A stretch of 64,000 nt of DNA from Prinsepia uniflora (taxonomy: Eukaryota; Streptophyta; Magnoliopsida; Rosales; Rosaceae): the NCBI GenBank assembly GCA_032719365.1, contig CM064865.1, forward strand, positions 34,956,065-35,020,064, written 5' to 3'. The position numbers were made by a program, and so were the translations under genes. Position 1 is the stretch's first letter. Every line of letters starts with the position of its first letter. This document shows positions 33,590 through 45,458 of the stretch, piece after piece. The notes below the pieces were generated by a model. That model saw only the letters and a program-made list of their open reading frames with translations. It searched no databases and was not told where the DNA came from.

Positions 33590-34065
33590 CCTCCCAATAG
33601 TGTTGTGGGCACCTCTGATGGTGCTTCGTGTAGTTCCCAAGGGATGATGTGATAGTTTGGATGTTGCTTTGTGCAGTTCCTAGACATACCCGGATGATGC
33701 TTTGTGCAGTTCCCTGGAGAGGTTATGATAGTTCGGATGGTGTATGAGTGCAGTTCTCGGACATGGCCGGATGGTGCTGCATGCAGTTCCTGGCATACTA
33801 TGACAGTCTAGATGGTGCTACGTACAGTTCCCAGATATGTTCGGATGATGCATTAGTGTAGTTCCCGGACCAGACCCAGATGATGCTTCGTGCAGTGCAT
33901 GGGCAGTTTACATATTTAGGTGTGACATATTGTGATGGAAATTTGAGGCGAGACTTGGTTAAGTCTGGTTATATGGCTTGCCTATATATCTATTGTTGGT
34001 AGATGTGATAAATGATTTGGCATGACTCAGATGTTGCTTCATGCAGTTCCTGAGGTCAGTGTGAC
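33590..34065 (+). repeat. degenerate tandem repeat in the subfamily C internal region
   Basis: About ten imperfect units with the core GATGGTGCTTCGTGCAGTTCC, spaced roughly 30-65 bases apart, often preceded by CCCGGA. They fill about a third of the internal region and encode no sensible protein. Confidence 0.75.
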
Positions 34066-34462
34066 TGCGATGATTGGTTTTCAATCTTGAGGAACGATGG
34101 CATAAGTATAATTTTTTTATAATTTGATGTTCCATTATAATGATTTGATTGTTTGAGAATTTAGTTGTTGGTGCTATGAAACTTATACATACCTTTTTTA
34201 TCTTTTGATGTTGTGTAAATTGATTCTAGTTTTGATTCTACTGTTGTGGTAGTGGCCTACGCGTAGAGCCGTAATGTGATGTGATGAACGCTTGTGTAGA
34301 TAATTAGTTGAGTTTGGTAACGAAATTGGTAAGCTCATGAGCTATGTTTGAGATTTTAGTGATGATTAAGTTCCGAGAACACAATTGTCCAATTGAGTAT
34401 GAACACGAATTTGGTCTAGTTCTGAAATCTCGAGCACAATTTTTTTTTTAAAGAGGGTAGGT

Positions 34463-36190
34463 TGTAACAGTCTAGATCATGAGAAACGTAAATTTGAAAA
34501 ATAGAAAGGTAAAAAGACAATTTTCCCCTTGGAAAAGTCAAAATGTAGATTTTTTTGATCTAGACATCTTTTGAGAATTCCGAGAAGACCATCACGAAAG
34601 CCTCATGATTCTGAGTTTGTATATAGGGGGTAGCTTGGTAACTTCACCTAAAGGGCCTAGAATGTTGTTTATAATCCTAGAGTTTTCTCTACATTTTCCT
34701 CCAAATATCTCCCATTCCCACCGACTTAAGGAGGAACTCTTATATATGTGTGAGTGTTGTGGAAATGGTGGCTTCGATGGTGGTTTCCCAAAAATGGAGA
34801 AAAAAAAAGAAAACAATGAAAAACGTGAAAGGGGAAGGGAGAGAGGGAAGGAAAGTCATGGAATAAGCTAAGAAAAAAAAAAGGAAAGTGATGAAGTTGG
34901 GAAGAGCTGGAACCCTCCAAACCTTCAACCATGAGTAACCCGTGAAGCCTTAAAATGGCAGCGGATTATCTCAGTGATATGAAGCTTTGGGATGGTTGTT
35001 GGATGATCCTAGGGTGTTGAATAACTCACTATTGTCATTTTTGGGTGAGAAAGCACGAGTTTGGGCACAGGAAATAGCTTTGTACGAAGCTGGGAAGATT
35101 GGCCGAAAGCCATGAAATGGGAAAGCACAATCAAGGTATGTTTTTGAACTTTTGAGATCACAAATCTCCTCATAGAATCAAGTAGACTGAAATTGACATT
35201 TAGATCATGAAAATCAACTCAGAAGTGGTGGTTATATAGTCGGGTCAGCGTTGCCGAATTGAACGACCCATTTCACAGACCCACAAGAGATAGAAGGCGA
35301 GTACCGTTGTGATTGTGACTGTAGCGTGCCTGACACCCATGCGTAGGGAGTTTCACCGTTTTGTGGCGGCACATGCAGCGGAGTCTCGTCGTCTGATCAA
35401 CATGGAAGTTACTCCTTTTAATTTTATGAGTTTGATGGTACAATGATTGAGTTATTTGGATGATGTTTTAACAATTTTTATAATGAAATTAACTTCAATT
35501 TAAGTGTAATTTGATTATACAAAGGCTCTTGAGAGTGAGTTATATACATGATAAGAGTTGTGAGGAGTTGTAAGTTAGTGGTATAGATAATTTCATAGAA
35601 ATTGGATAAATTAAGGTGAATATGGTTAATATATAAACTGTATTTTGTTTAAATGGTATGTGTAGTATTTGTTGTGAATATGTGAGTATGGTGCAAGATA
35701 ATAAGCTAGTGGAATAATTAAGTCTTTATGAAGACAATCATAAAGGTGGTTGGACCCATATGCTTAGGAGATTAACATGGAAATTCTTGTGCAAACTTAT
35801 GTGTATTGTTGAGCAACTTAAAAGGGTTTTATAATTTAACTACTTATGTAAGATGAGTGAAATTCAACTTTGAAAATTAAGAAATATTCATACAAACTTC
35901 CCTGGGTTAGGTGACATTTATTATTAATTTGGAATAGGAGTTTCTAGGTGTCTAGAGACTGTTAAACAAGAATTTTGAAAAGAGTACTTCTAACCAGTGT
36001 CCATATCTTGATGTGTCAAGTGGGCTCGATGTGGTAGGTGCCTCGTAGAAGGTGGATTCTGTTTTCTGTTTGATTAAGTAATAGGTAAATAGGGAAATCA
36101 AAAATCGGAAAATCCTTTGTCTAACATAGGTTGTCAGATTGGAGCGGAACTAGTCTGGTTTTTCCTGGAAATTTGGGACAGGTCCTGTCA
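34463..36190 (+). repeat. 3' LTR of the subfamily C element
   Basis: Starts TGTAACAGTCTAGATC and ends GGTCCTGTCA. Homologous to 31178-33012 with internal deletions. Preceded by the polypurine tract at 34450-34462. The stem-loop before the end is imperfect here. Confidence 0.9.
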
Positions 36191-36195
36191 TTGTA

Positions 36196-36389
36196 TATAT
36201 ATATATCTATATCCATATCCCCATAGAGATAAGCTATAACCACATATATAAGTTGCATAATCAGTTTTTAAGAAACTACCAAACTAATAAGGTAGTGGAA
36301 CGTTATGACGTCCATTACATGATAATACGTCTCTTTGTAATCAATTCTAGGGCATTGAGAAATCAATGTGCCATTAAATGAGTTGTGTT
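36196..36389 (-). pseudogene. copia reverse transcriptase, N-terminal part
   Basis: Minus-strand reading gives RIDYKETYYHVMDVITFHYL then AYLYGDMDIDIY, matching the start of copia RT (usual form DYEETYSPV...). There is one stop after VVS. The upstream parts of pol and gag are missing because the LTR element beginning at 36390 is inserted here and its far side is not followed by copia coding sequence in the window. Confidence 0.85.
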
Positions 36390-36783
36390 TGTAACGACCC
36401 GTCCCGAAATTATGTGATTATCGAGACTAATCAAGGATTAATCGAGACTAATCGGAATTATTCTAGGTGAAATGACGATTTTGCCCCTAAATAAGGGAAA
36501 TATGTTAACTTTTGATCCGAGAAGTCAAATGAACATGGACCGAGGTCTATTACGTAGATCGAGACATTACAAGTGACAAGGAATGCTTGGTCGGATTTTA
36601 CTGTGGCACATAATTTGAGAAGGTTGACTTTAATTGTTTCTAGTGGGCCCAAAATATCTGGCCTGGACTAATGGATGAGTGACAAGTATCACTCATCCCA
36701 TTGGCCCATTATCCAACATTCATGCACATTCCCTTTCCTTTGTTCGAAAACCCAAAACCCCTTCCCTCATTTTATTCCTTTCA

Positions 36784-39700
36784 TGTAATGACCCGTTCGG
36801 CAAATCAGGATTTGATTAGTGTTAATGACGGATTAGTACAGTTAATCGATGATTAGTTGGAGGCGTTTGGACGGACGGTGCAAAATGACGATTTTGCCCT
36901 TAGAATGGGCAAAATGTTGATTTTTTGATCGGAGCGGTCAAAAGGACTTTGACCGATGACCGTGATATAGTTTGGGACGTCACGAGGTCATAGATAGGTG
37001 GCACGTCCGATTCCGACATCCGAGGAGGAAGTTATGATGTTTGAAAGGTCGAGGGCATTTTCGTCAATTGGTTAAAAGGGGAGAATTTGTTGACTTTTTG
37101 CACGAAAAGTTTTCCTCACGCAAAACGAGGACCGTTAGGTAGATCTCGATGTCCTGAGTACAACGACAGGCGACACGCCTTCATCGGACATCAGACGGTT
37201 AAGATATGGGTTTAGAAAGTAAGGGGCAAAATGGTAATTTTGGACTTGCAGGGGCATTTTGGTCTTTTAACATCTGGGGAGGTGTGCCAATCAGATGAGG
37301 ACACATGGACAGGAATTATTGGATATTTGCGGGCTGTGTCCACCAGGTTTTGGACACCTGGCTGGATCTGGATTGGTGTAGAAGCTTAAGCTGGTTTTTA
37401 AATCGTGCAAGGTGTGTGGGTTGAAACAGAGTGTTTGTGTGTGCACGGGTGAGAGGGAAAACAGAGAACATTTTGACTGGTCTTGACCCCAAATCTTCCT
37501 CTCAAGGATATCCTAACCCATTGTTGATGAATCAGGGATGGAGAGACAGTAAGTGGGGCACCGTGTCATGCTCACCGTGCACCGCCGGCGACGGTGGTTC
37601 TCAGCCGTAGTAAACAGAGGTTGATCGTGTTCTCAGAGTCATACACTCCTCAAATCTCAACAATTGTGGAAAATGTGTGAAGGAAAGATGAAGGGGATAG
37701 GGAGACGACTCTAGTAGGGCCACCGTGGAAGGCTGCCGTGGACAGTGGCCGGCAAACCCACCGTGGTGAGTATTTGACCCAAATTGCAATACTTTGTTTT
37801 CATCCATAATAAGAGATTCTAGTGATGGAAACATGTTTTTGGAGGTCATCTAAGCCATTTGGGATCAAATTCTATGTCTGAGAAGGACGGTTAGAAGGTT
37901 TCCACGAAACTGGTTTAGTTTGCTTCAAAAATGGCAATTTCGATTTTAATCACGGTTGTTCAAATTAATCGTTAGGTACAGTTCTAAAGGATGAGACAAA
38001 ACTTTTGAGCTTGGAAGAAGAAGCTCTAGTGGCCAGAAACCAGAGAACACAGTGGAGACAATATCGACTTTTTGAAGAATGATTGGGAGGTAACTTCTTG
38101 TACTTCTTTTCATGCTTTCAATATGTAGATTAAGTGTCTAGTCAGGGAAGAAACTAATAGGTTAATTAGGACTTAAAACGAATTAGAAACGGAAGAAAAT
38201 CGGCCACGCCGGTTCAGGGCTGGACTGGATTATAGTGAACCGGACTGGACCGGTTCACCAGAGGTAGGGGATGACCCTGTGTTGGCGCGTGAGGCCCACG
38301 CGCAGCCACTTCAGGTGGTGCGTGTGGGCGCGTGGCATGTCTTTTGAGGAAGGTTCCAACATGACTTTTAAATTATTCGATGTAACGAACATTTTGGCGC
38401 TGGTTTCGAGTCAATCGGACATTGTCTCGATAGTTTTCGGAATGTCTGAAGGTTTTAGGGCTCGGTTAAAAATAGATAAAAATACTAGAAAATTATGGGG
38501 CTTTAGTATGATCTTTGTGAAGTAGTTAGTGACCTTGGTGTGGGATTTGGTCAGGTTCGAGAAAGCCGAGGATAGTGGAATGGTCGGGAACGTCGTAAGT
38601 GCGCTCGTATCGAGGCGACGTCGGAATGGTCTGTGAGTGGACTTTGTTTTCTAACCCTTGATGCATGCATATATGTTTTTATATGTTTTATTTACATGAT
38701 TCTATGATTTGATTTATGATTGTGATAGTTTACAGTTTTTGCACGTTTTTCGAGGAAACTATGGAATTTCACGTTTTACGGGATTTGACGGATGTTGTGA
38801 TTTGAACCTGGTTTTAATGGTTTAATTTTGGGATTTGAAAAATGAGTTAAAATCAATGATTTAAAAAGGATTTCAGGCTTGAAGCCCAGATCAGAAAGTG
38901 GTTTTGAGAAACGTGATTTCGGGTGTTGAATCGAAATTCCGGATGACGATTCGGGATTCGATTTGGGACTTGGAAGTGGATTTCTGGTTTGGGTTCAGAA
39001 TGGTTATTCCGGATGCCAGCTTACGGAATGATGGTTGCAGACTCAGATCTGGAAAGCAGATAGATATGAGTTATGGGTTTGGATTTGGGATCCTGATGAG
39101 ATTGCAGATTCGGATTCGGAAAAGGAAAAAAGGTTTCAAATGGTTTGGATTGGATTTGCTGGATCTGGTTATTGGGTTTAAAGACCCAGATTATGTTATG
39201 ACGGGAGACGGTCCCAGATTGGGTTTAAAGATCCGAATTGAGTTTAAAGACTCGGGAGTTTAAAGACTCGGATATACTGATATTTCCCCCGTAGGCCTGT
39301 TGAGTTTAAAGACTCAGGAGTTTAAAGACTCAGATTATATTGAGGCCTGGATTGAGTTTAAAGACTCGGGAGTTTAAAGACTCAGATAGATCCGGTAGGT
39401 TCGATGGATGGAAATATGGTTTCAAATGTGTTTTGGTTTTCACTGAGACTTGCTGATGATGGTTTGGGGCTGAGGCCCGGGAATTGAGAAAAAGAAACTA
39501 CTTGGTTTTCTTACATGGTTTTATAATATGAATTTCATATGCATGCATTTCTTTTTAAACGGAGGGTATAAATGCAATTGTTTTATTGAGAATCCCTTGT
39601 GTGGGAAGACCGGTATACTCTGCGCTCCACAGTAGTGGAGACATCACAATCTTTTGTGTTTTCGAGACCCTACAGGTTGTTGCGGCACAGGCTATTGATC

Positions 39701-39911
39701 GAGAGAGACGGAGACATCACACCTGCGCTCCACAGTAGTTCGGTATACTCTAGGAAGACCGGTACCTTTTCGGTTGGCTGGATCGAGAATCCCTTGTCCG
39801 ACTTACGTGTCGCATGAAGGTTGGACGTTGGTTTAGCCTTCGTGTCATGCGTAAGTTAGACGGGATCGGAATTTAGCCCTTAATCCTAGGGGATTAAGGT
39901 GGGTCCTGACA
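36784..39911 (+). mobile_element. 3.1-kb solo LTR, subfamily A, inside the subfamily D 5' LTR
   Basis: Begins TGTAATGACCCGTTCGG, ends GGGTCCTGACA, with a perfect TSD TTTCA (36779-36783 and 39912-39916). Exon-like segment 38555-38632 (78 nt), GTGAGTGGAC at 38633-38642, hairpin minisatellite 39174-39383, stem-loop 39796-39861. Near 39580-39735 the acceptor-like site is missing and the local sequence is rearranged, with TGCGCTCCACAGTAG and GAGACATCAC each repeated. Confidence 0.95.
39174..39383 (+). repeat. hairpin minisatellite in the nested solo LTR
   Basis: Same stem-TTTAAAG-stem units as at 9733-9939, with GGGT/ACCC first and GAGT/ACTC later. Some units have lost one pair (GATCC). Confidence 0.8.
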
Positions 39912-40419
39912 TTTCAACTTCATCTATTGTTGCTTAAGAGAGAGATAGAGTGAGAGAGTGAGTCGAGAGGGAGAGATAGAGACGGAGGAGGGACGGAGGA
40001 GCCACGACGGTGGCTGAAAAACCTGAAAAATAGGTAAACCCGAGAACCCATTATGTTTGAAATTTCAAAGTTTGGTTTTTGGATGTTTTGGATTGAAACT
40101 AAGGCTAGGTTTGTTTTCTGTCGGTTTTCGCAAGAGTAATTGGCCAAGTAACATAAAGGAAAGACGCTGGAACAAGCTTGGGATGACATTCAAAGTTGAC
40201 CCACGAAGCATCGAGCTTGGCCAGGGGTTTCGAGGTGGTTTTTTATGGTTTTAGCTTCATTTTCTAGTTTATGGGTTCGATTAGGAAGTTATGGTGAAAA
40301 ATGGTGATGGAGGAATGGCGAAGAACGGATCAGGTCGAGTCAAGGGTCTAATGACTCGGTTGTAGGGTCGCGGGTCAACTCGCTTGAGATAGAAGACGAT
40401 GATGTGGCAAGCCCCGCCT

Positions 40420-40740
40420 TCTTGTCAGCCGACGTGGTAGAGATCAGTTGGTGCCACGTGGCGAGCTATTAGGAGGCGTCAGGTGACGTGGCAGTCCATG
40501 TGGACTAATGAGGTGGTGCCATGTGGAAACGTGTCAGAGAGTTGTCAGATTGTAAGAGCTGGCGTGTTATTACATATACCAGTGATGACATCAGCATGTG
40601 ATATCATCATGTGAGGTGGCACATGTCAGAGGGTGACACGTGGCACTAGTTAGGGAGTGCCATGTGGCAGGATGTCAGAGCTGTCAGGTGTTAAGCTAAC
40701 GTTAGCAGATGATGTTAGCAGTGATGTCAGCGTTCTCGTG
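40420..40740 (+). promoter_or_regulatory. ACGT-core-rich block in the subfamily D 5' LTR
   Basis: Repeated GCCACGTGGCG, GTGACGTGGCAG, GTGACACGTGGCAC and ACATGTCAG words. It lies between the exon-1-like end near 40030 and the exon-like segment at 40991, the same relative place as 22105-22455 in subfamily B, although the sequences are otherwise diverged. Confidence 0.5.
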
Positions 40741-42141
40741 AAGTTTGACCGATGTGTGTGGGCACGTAGGCATAAATTTCGAGGTCAAACTGATCTTGTA
40801 CAAAAAGTTTCAACGATATGAATCCAATGGTGATGGTTTCAGGTCGATCGGAGATTGTTTGAAAGGTCATTTGTAGGTTTTTCTCATCGGGAAGCGTGTT
40901 TGGGACGCGTACTTAGTTCTGGGATTTTTGGGGGTTTTACTTGTGGACTTATATAGGTTGATAGTGACCTTTGGATATGATTTGGATAAGCCTGGATGCC
41001 CCCAAAGACTTTAGATTGGATTACGGTGCGGGTTTTGAGCGCGCAACATAAATCGTGTGAGTGGACTTTGATTTATAAATGATGCATGCATATATGTTTT
41101 ATTTTTTATAAATATGGTTTGAAATGCAATGATTGCATATTTCTATGAATGATGAATTGCAAAAAGAGTTATATGTTGGTTGGATCATAGTTTGAAAATG
41201 AAAGATTTTACGGATTTGCGTGAAAATGTCTTTTTGGGCTTGAGACCCAGTTGATTATTGAGTTTGACTCAGTTTATAGTCAAACATGAAATTGAAAAAT
41301 ATTTTGATTGATGAAATGATTTGAGTATTGTGAAATGAAGATTGGACATTGATTTTATGATGTTTTGTGGAAACTAGTTTTGGGCTGAGACCCTATGTAA
41401 ATACTGATTTAATTTAAGATTTATGAAAATGTGTTTCCACTATTTTTACTATGACCATTCTCCGAGATGATAAATATAACTCTGGTAGGTATGTGTTTAC
41501 CCGGAGAGGACCCTATGATGATTGTTGCTCGCCTCCAGGATGTGCTGTGTTGCCCCTACCCCCCCAAAGGTCACGATGCACTGCTTGGACGTTAGTCGTT
41601 GATTTGTTCACGGTGACAATATGAACGTCGACCATAGATTTGTTCTCGGTGACGTGCTTAGACGTGAGCTGTCTTGGATCTTATGTGCATGCGTTGATTG
41701 GATATCGTGACTGATGATGATATGATGGTATGAGACAGATGTAGGATATGAGAATGAGTCACATTTTTTATTTACTTCTTCTGTCCAGATATATTTACAT
41801 GTGTTGGTTTTGCGATGATTTTCATATTATTGTTTTACTTGAAAGAAAGGTTTTAAATTGATATGCATGCATGCTTTCTAAAACGGAGGGTTAAATGTTG
41901 ATTTCAGTAAATGGTTTTCAAAACTGTTTATTTTTTGCCACTCACAGTTTTAATGGTTTTTGGCACCATCTAGTTTGATCGCTGATGCGGGCTGTAGTAG
42001 AGACCGAGGCATCACATGAAGCTGCTTACTTTGGAAACCTCGAGTGGATCAAGGTAATATCCCTAGTCTAAAAAACGTGGTCAGACGGGCGCAGGACATC
42101 CCACGTTAATCTTGAGGGATTAGGGATGGGTCCTGTCAGCT

Positions 42142-42153
42142 TGGTACCAGAGC
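42142..42153 (+). promoter_or_regulatory. primer binding site of the subfamily D element
   Basis: TGGTACCAGAGC, three bases after the LTR end; one substitution from the initiator Met tRNA type site. Confidence 0.85.
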
Positions 42154-43168
42154 ACTTAGTTGCTCTTGTGGTGTCCTTCACCGAGGATGCACGATAGTTT
42201 TTCTTCAGATGTGATGTCTCTACGACGACAACCTGTTATCAACCAAATAGTGAGAGTAAGGATAGGAAGATTAAGTGGGAACGAGCCTCAGATAGGTTCT
42301 ATTTGGCGTGGGATGTCGTGTTTCTGCGGGGTTGGACCTTGAGAAGAGCTGAGTTTCTTGCATGCCCAGCAACTAGGAGCCGTAGAGTTACTGGTTGATT
42401 GGATCCTAGTATAGTTAATTTTCATAGTCGTGACCGACAGTGGGTCATGATGGATGTGCTGCTGGGAGCAGCCGGAGCTGTTGATAACCCTTATTCGAGA
42501 ATGGTCGAACAAGTTACTAGGAAAGTGGTATTTGTGGATCAGATCTCGGGGTGGACCGATCAGCGGATCTCACATTTTGAGAAGATTGTACGGGTGATGG
42601 GTTGTCGACATGAGTGCATGATCTCGATAGCAATGAGCTTCTTGGATTAGTCTGCATAAGATTAGTGGCAGACATTGCTATCCATGTGTGGATGAGACTA
42701 CTGAGATTTAGGCGACGTTCGAGGAATGTTTCTAACTTTATTTTCGCCTCAGTCTTATCGAGATACGAGGGAGGCGGAGTTCCCTTGATATGAACAATAG
42801 ATTTGACGGATGCTCGGTATGAGTAGAGATTTCTGGTTTTGGTTCGGTTTTCACTAAGTACAGTGGAAAATTAGACGATAAGCATTCGTCTATTTACGTC
42901 AAGACTTTGGAGTAAGATTTGAGCGATGGTGCTAGTTTGATGATTTCCCACACTCCAAACTCTGACGGATGTGGCATCTTAGGTGGAGATGAGCCGGTTG
43001 GAATCCCAACAACGCCCGAGTGGTTCTGAACGACGCGGAATATGTCATAAGGATTCGTGTACTCAGAAAGTTTGGTGAGGGCTGTTTCTAAATCCGAGTC
43101 TTCGAATGGAAATCATACGATTGCAGTGGTTAATGACTGGGATGGAGAGGATCTTGAGAGGGCTGGTT
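42154..43168 (+). other. non-coding internal region of the subfamily D element, left part
   Basis: No gag-pol motif. An 83-codon open frame at 42399-42650 is unrecognised. The region continues at 46263 after the solo LTR. Confidence 0.6.
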
Positions 43169-44734
43169 GAGATTGTAACGACCCGTCCCGAATTTCATGA
43201 TTAGATTAGTGAATAATCACGATTAGTGAGGCTAATCTGTGATTAGTAGAGCGAAATCGGACGAACGATGCGAAATGACCGTTTTGCCCCTGGTGATGGC
43301 AAAACGTTGACTTTTCAATCGGGTGGTCAAATGGACTTTGACCGATGACCGTGACATAGTTCGTGACGTCACGAGTTCATAGACAGGTGGCACGTTCAGT
43401 TCCGACGTTCGAGGAGGAAGTTATGACGTTCGGAAGTTTAGGGGCATTTTGGTAATTTTGGTTAAATGGGGTCAAATGTTGACTTTTTGACCGGGAGGTC
43501 CGATGGCCGAGGGCCGAAGACCGTTACGTAGATAAAGACGATACGAATCCATCGGCAGGCGGCACACTGAAATCGGACTTCGAACGGGAGAGTTATGGGT
43601 CACGGAAGTTCGATTTCACTATGCACGAACTTCGAGACGGGGACGTTTCAACGAAATCTGATTGGGCAGATATTTTGGTGGGTCCCATGGATGAGTGACA
43701 AGTGTCACTCATCCTATTGGCTAACTCCCCCAAAATGTGGATCTACATAATTAATTAATATTATTTAATTAATTTTATAATCAAATCCACCAACCATTAA
43801 TCCTAACCATCCATTTCAACTCATCTTTAAATCCTCACCCTCCATTTCCCATTCTCTCATCAGCCATCAAACTTCATCACTTCATCATTTTCATTTCTTT
43901 GTTTTTCCTCACATAATCCGAAACCCCCCCCCCCCTCCATATTTTTTTTCTTCATTTTCTTCTTTGTTCTTCATTTTTCAAACACACAACACACCTCACC
44001 ACCATAAATCTACTGTACCCGTGTGTGACCGTGAGGATGAGGACGGCGAAGGGACACGACGGCCGGCCACGGTGGCTCACGGCGGCGGCTCACGGTGGAG
44101 AGAAACCGTGAGGTAAGAAAATGCCAAAAAATTCAAATTTCGGTTTCGTTAGTTATTGTTCGATTCTAAGGATTGGGAAACATTTCTGGGGACTATAGGA
44201 GTAGAATGGGATTAGTTTTGGGGCTTGGGATGGCCGGAAATGGCCGTGAACGGCCGGAGAAAATCCGGCCACCATTGATGGCGGATGGAAGCTCGGTTTC
44301 GGGTGGTTTTTCTTAGTTTTAGGGATTGGGTTAGATAGGAAATGAAGAAATAGGAATTTAGGAATTAAAATGGGAGCAAACGGACCCCGAATCAGTCCAG
44401 AAACGGAAGAAAAACCCGAGATGAACAGTGTTTTGCTACAGTAAACTGGTTCAGTTCTGTAGTTGATGACGATGAACAGTGTTTTCGACTTTCTAGAGGT
44501 TCGTGAGGACGCGTGGGCCATAATTTGGGAAAGTGTTCAACACGGGAAATCTTCTATTCGATGCAACGAAGATTTTGGGACTGGTCTCGTGTCAATCGGA
44601 CATCGGTTCGATAGGTTTCGGGGTGTCGGAAGGTTTAGGGTCGGTTTAAAAATAGTTAAAAGTTCGGGAAAATTACGGGGCTTTAATGGGAGGTTAATTA
44701 AGTAGTTAGTAACCTTCTATTAAAATTTGGACAG

Positions 44735-44811
44735 GTTTGGGAGTCCTGGTGATAGTGATCGGCTCGGGAGAGCGTATGGCACGCAAATCGAGGCGGCAGC
44801 TCGGACGGTCT
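44735..44811 (+). other. 77-nt exon-like module of a large LTR
   Basis: Preceded by TTTGGACAG (acceptor-like) and followed by GTGAGTGG (donor-like). It contains ATCGAGGCGGCAGC and ends GGACGGTCT. Positional equivalents of the same length are at 9092-9168, 21744-21820, 28482-28558, 51122-51198 and 54613-54689. No open frame is conserved. Confidence 0.55.
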
Positions 44812-45193
44812 GTGAGTGGACCTTGTTTTCTAAATTGGTGCATGCATAAATGTTTATTATATGTTTTAAATACTTGTTTGTGATTCCATGAGTGCATTTG
44901 GATGTGCGGTTACGTATAGGCACGTATTTCGAGGTTTCGACCCTATACGGTGCCTATACGGGGCTGTATGTCTTTATTGGTCTAAATGAAATGGTTTTGG
45001 ATTTCCAAATGGATTATGAACATGATTTTATGATGTTGATTTGGATGATTGTGAATTATATGGTTTCACGCATTACGAGGAGATTTACGTGCTTGCACGT
45101 AAATCGAGGTTTTCCGGTTTTACTCTGATTTTCCGTACTTGTGGTTTTGGATATGATTTAATGAAATGGTTTTGGAATTGAAAAGGTAAACTC

Positions 45194-45458
45194 GGGTTCG
45201 AAACCCATTTGATTTACGAAATCGGGCACGAGGCCCTGTTGGTTTACGAATCGGACTTGAGGTCCAGTTTGTATGTGGTTTCGGGCTTAGGGCCCAGCTA
45301 TGTGTTACAAATGGTTTTTATGGTTCATGACGGTTTATGGGGACCGGCATGAACCCTTGAAATGGATTTACGGGTCATGACGATTTATGGGAACCGGCAT
45401 GAACCCTTGAAAAGGATTTTATGGTTCATGGCGGCTTATGGGGGCCGAGCATGAATCC
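45194..45458 (+). repeat. array of small hairpins in the subfamily B solo LTR
   Basis: Successive self-complementary units: GGGTTCGAAACCC (45194), GGGCACGAGGCCC (45224), GGACTTGAGGTCC (45253), GGGCTTAGGGCCC (45283). Then three larger ones at 45322-45355, 45372-45405 and 45423-45458 with GGTTCATG / CATGAACC arms. Stem bases differ between units in matched pairs. Confidence 0.7.

Larger units (their letters stand above)
31178..36190 (+). mobile_element. 5-kb non-autonomous LTR element, subfamily C
   Basis: LTRs at 31178-33012 and 34463-36190, internal 33013-34462, perfect TSD TTGTA (31173-31177 and 36191-36195). The primer site TGGTATCAGAGC (33016-33027) and polypurine tract AAAGAGGGTAGGT (34450-34462) are both intact. 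No coding capacity; the internal region is only 1.45 kb. The LTRs differ by substitutions and deletions of up to about 100 bases, so the insertion is older than the 10-kb element. It sits inside the copia RT. Confidence 0.95.
19141..36389 (-). mobile_element. Ty1/copia retrotransposon, minus strand, split by two nested elements
   Basis: Three minus-strand coding segments (36389-36196, 31177-30463, 20393-19925) follow each other as RT N-terminal part, RT core and RNase H. The interruptions are elements with perfect TSDs, TTGTA for 31178-36190 and GATTT for 20394-30457; the copia frame resumes across each site. A CAGGGGGAG run, a repeat-rich 3' untranslated region and a TGTTGTAAATAAATAG LTR start follow at the left. 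Gag, protease and integrase are absent: the element is cut at 36389 by another LTR. Many stops show it is dead. Confidence 0.9.
36390..42138 (+). repeat. 5' LTR of the subfamily D element, split by a solo LTR
   Basis: About 2.6 kb without the insert. Contains the palindrome at 36673-36698, an exon-end-like GTAAAC near 40032, an ACGT-rich block at about 40420-40740, exon-like 40991-41056 (66 nt, preceded by TTTGGATAAG), GTGAGTGGAC at 41057-41066, a GGGC-type hairpin at 41234-41248, an acceptor-like GCCACTCACAG at 41937-41947 and a CATCACATG block near 42011. Ends GGGTCCTGTCA. Confidence 0.9.

Noticed and set aside
41705..41760. Possible hammerhead ribozyme core (CTGATGA) as in plant retrozymes
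   Set aside because: No GAAA and no flanking stems at the required spacing; the elements are far larger than retrozymes.
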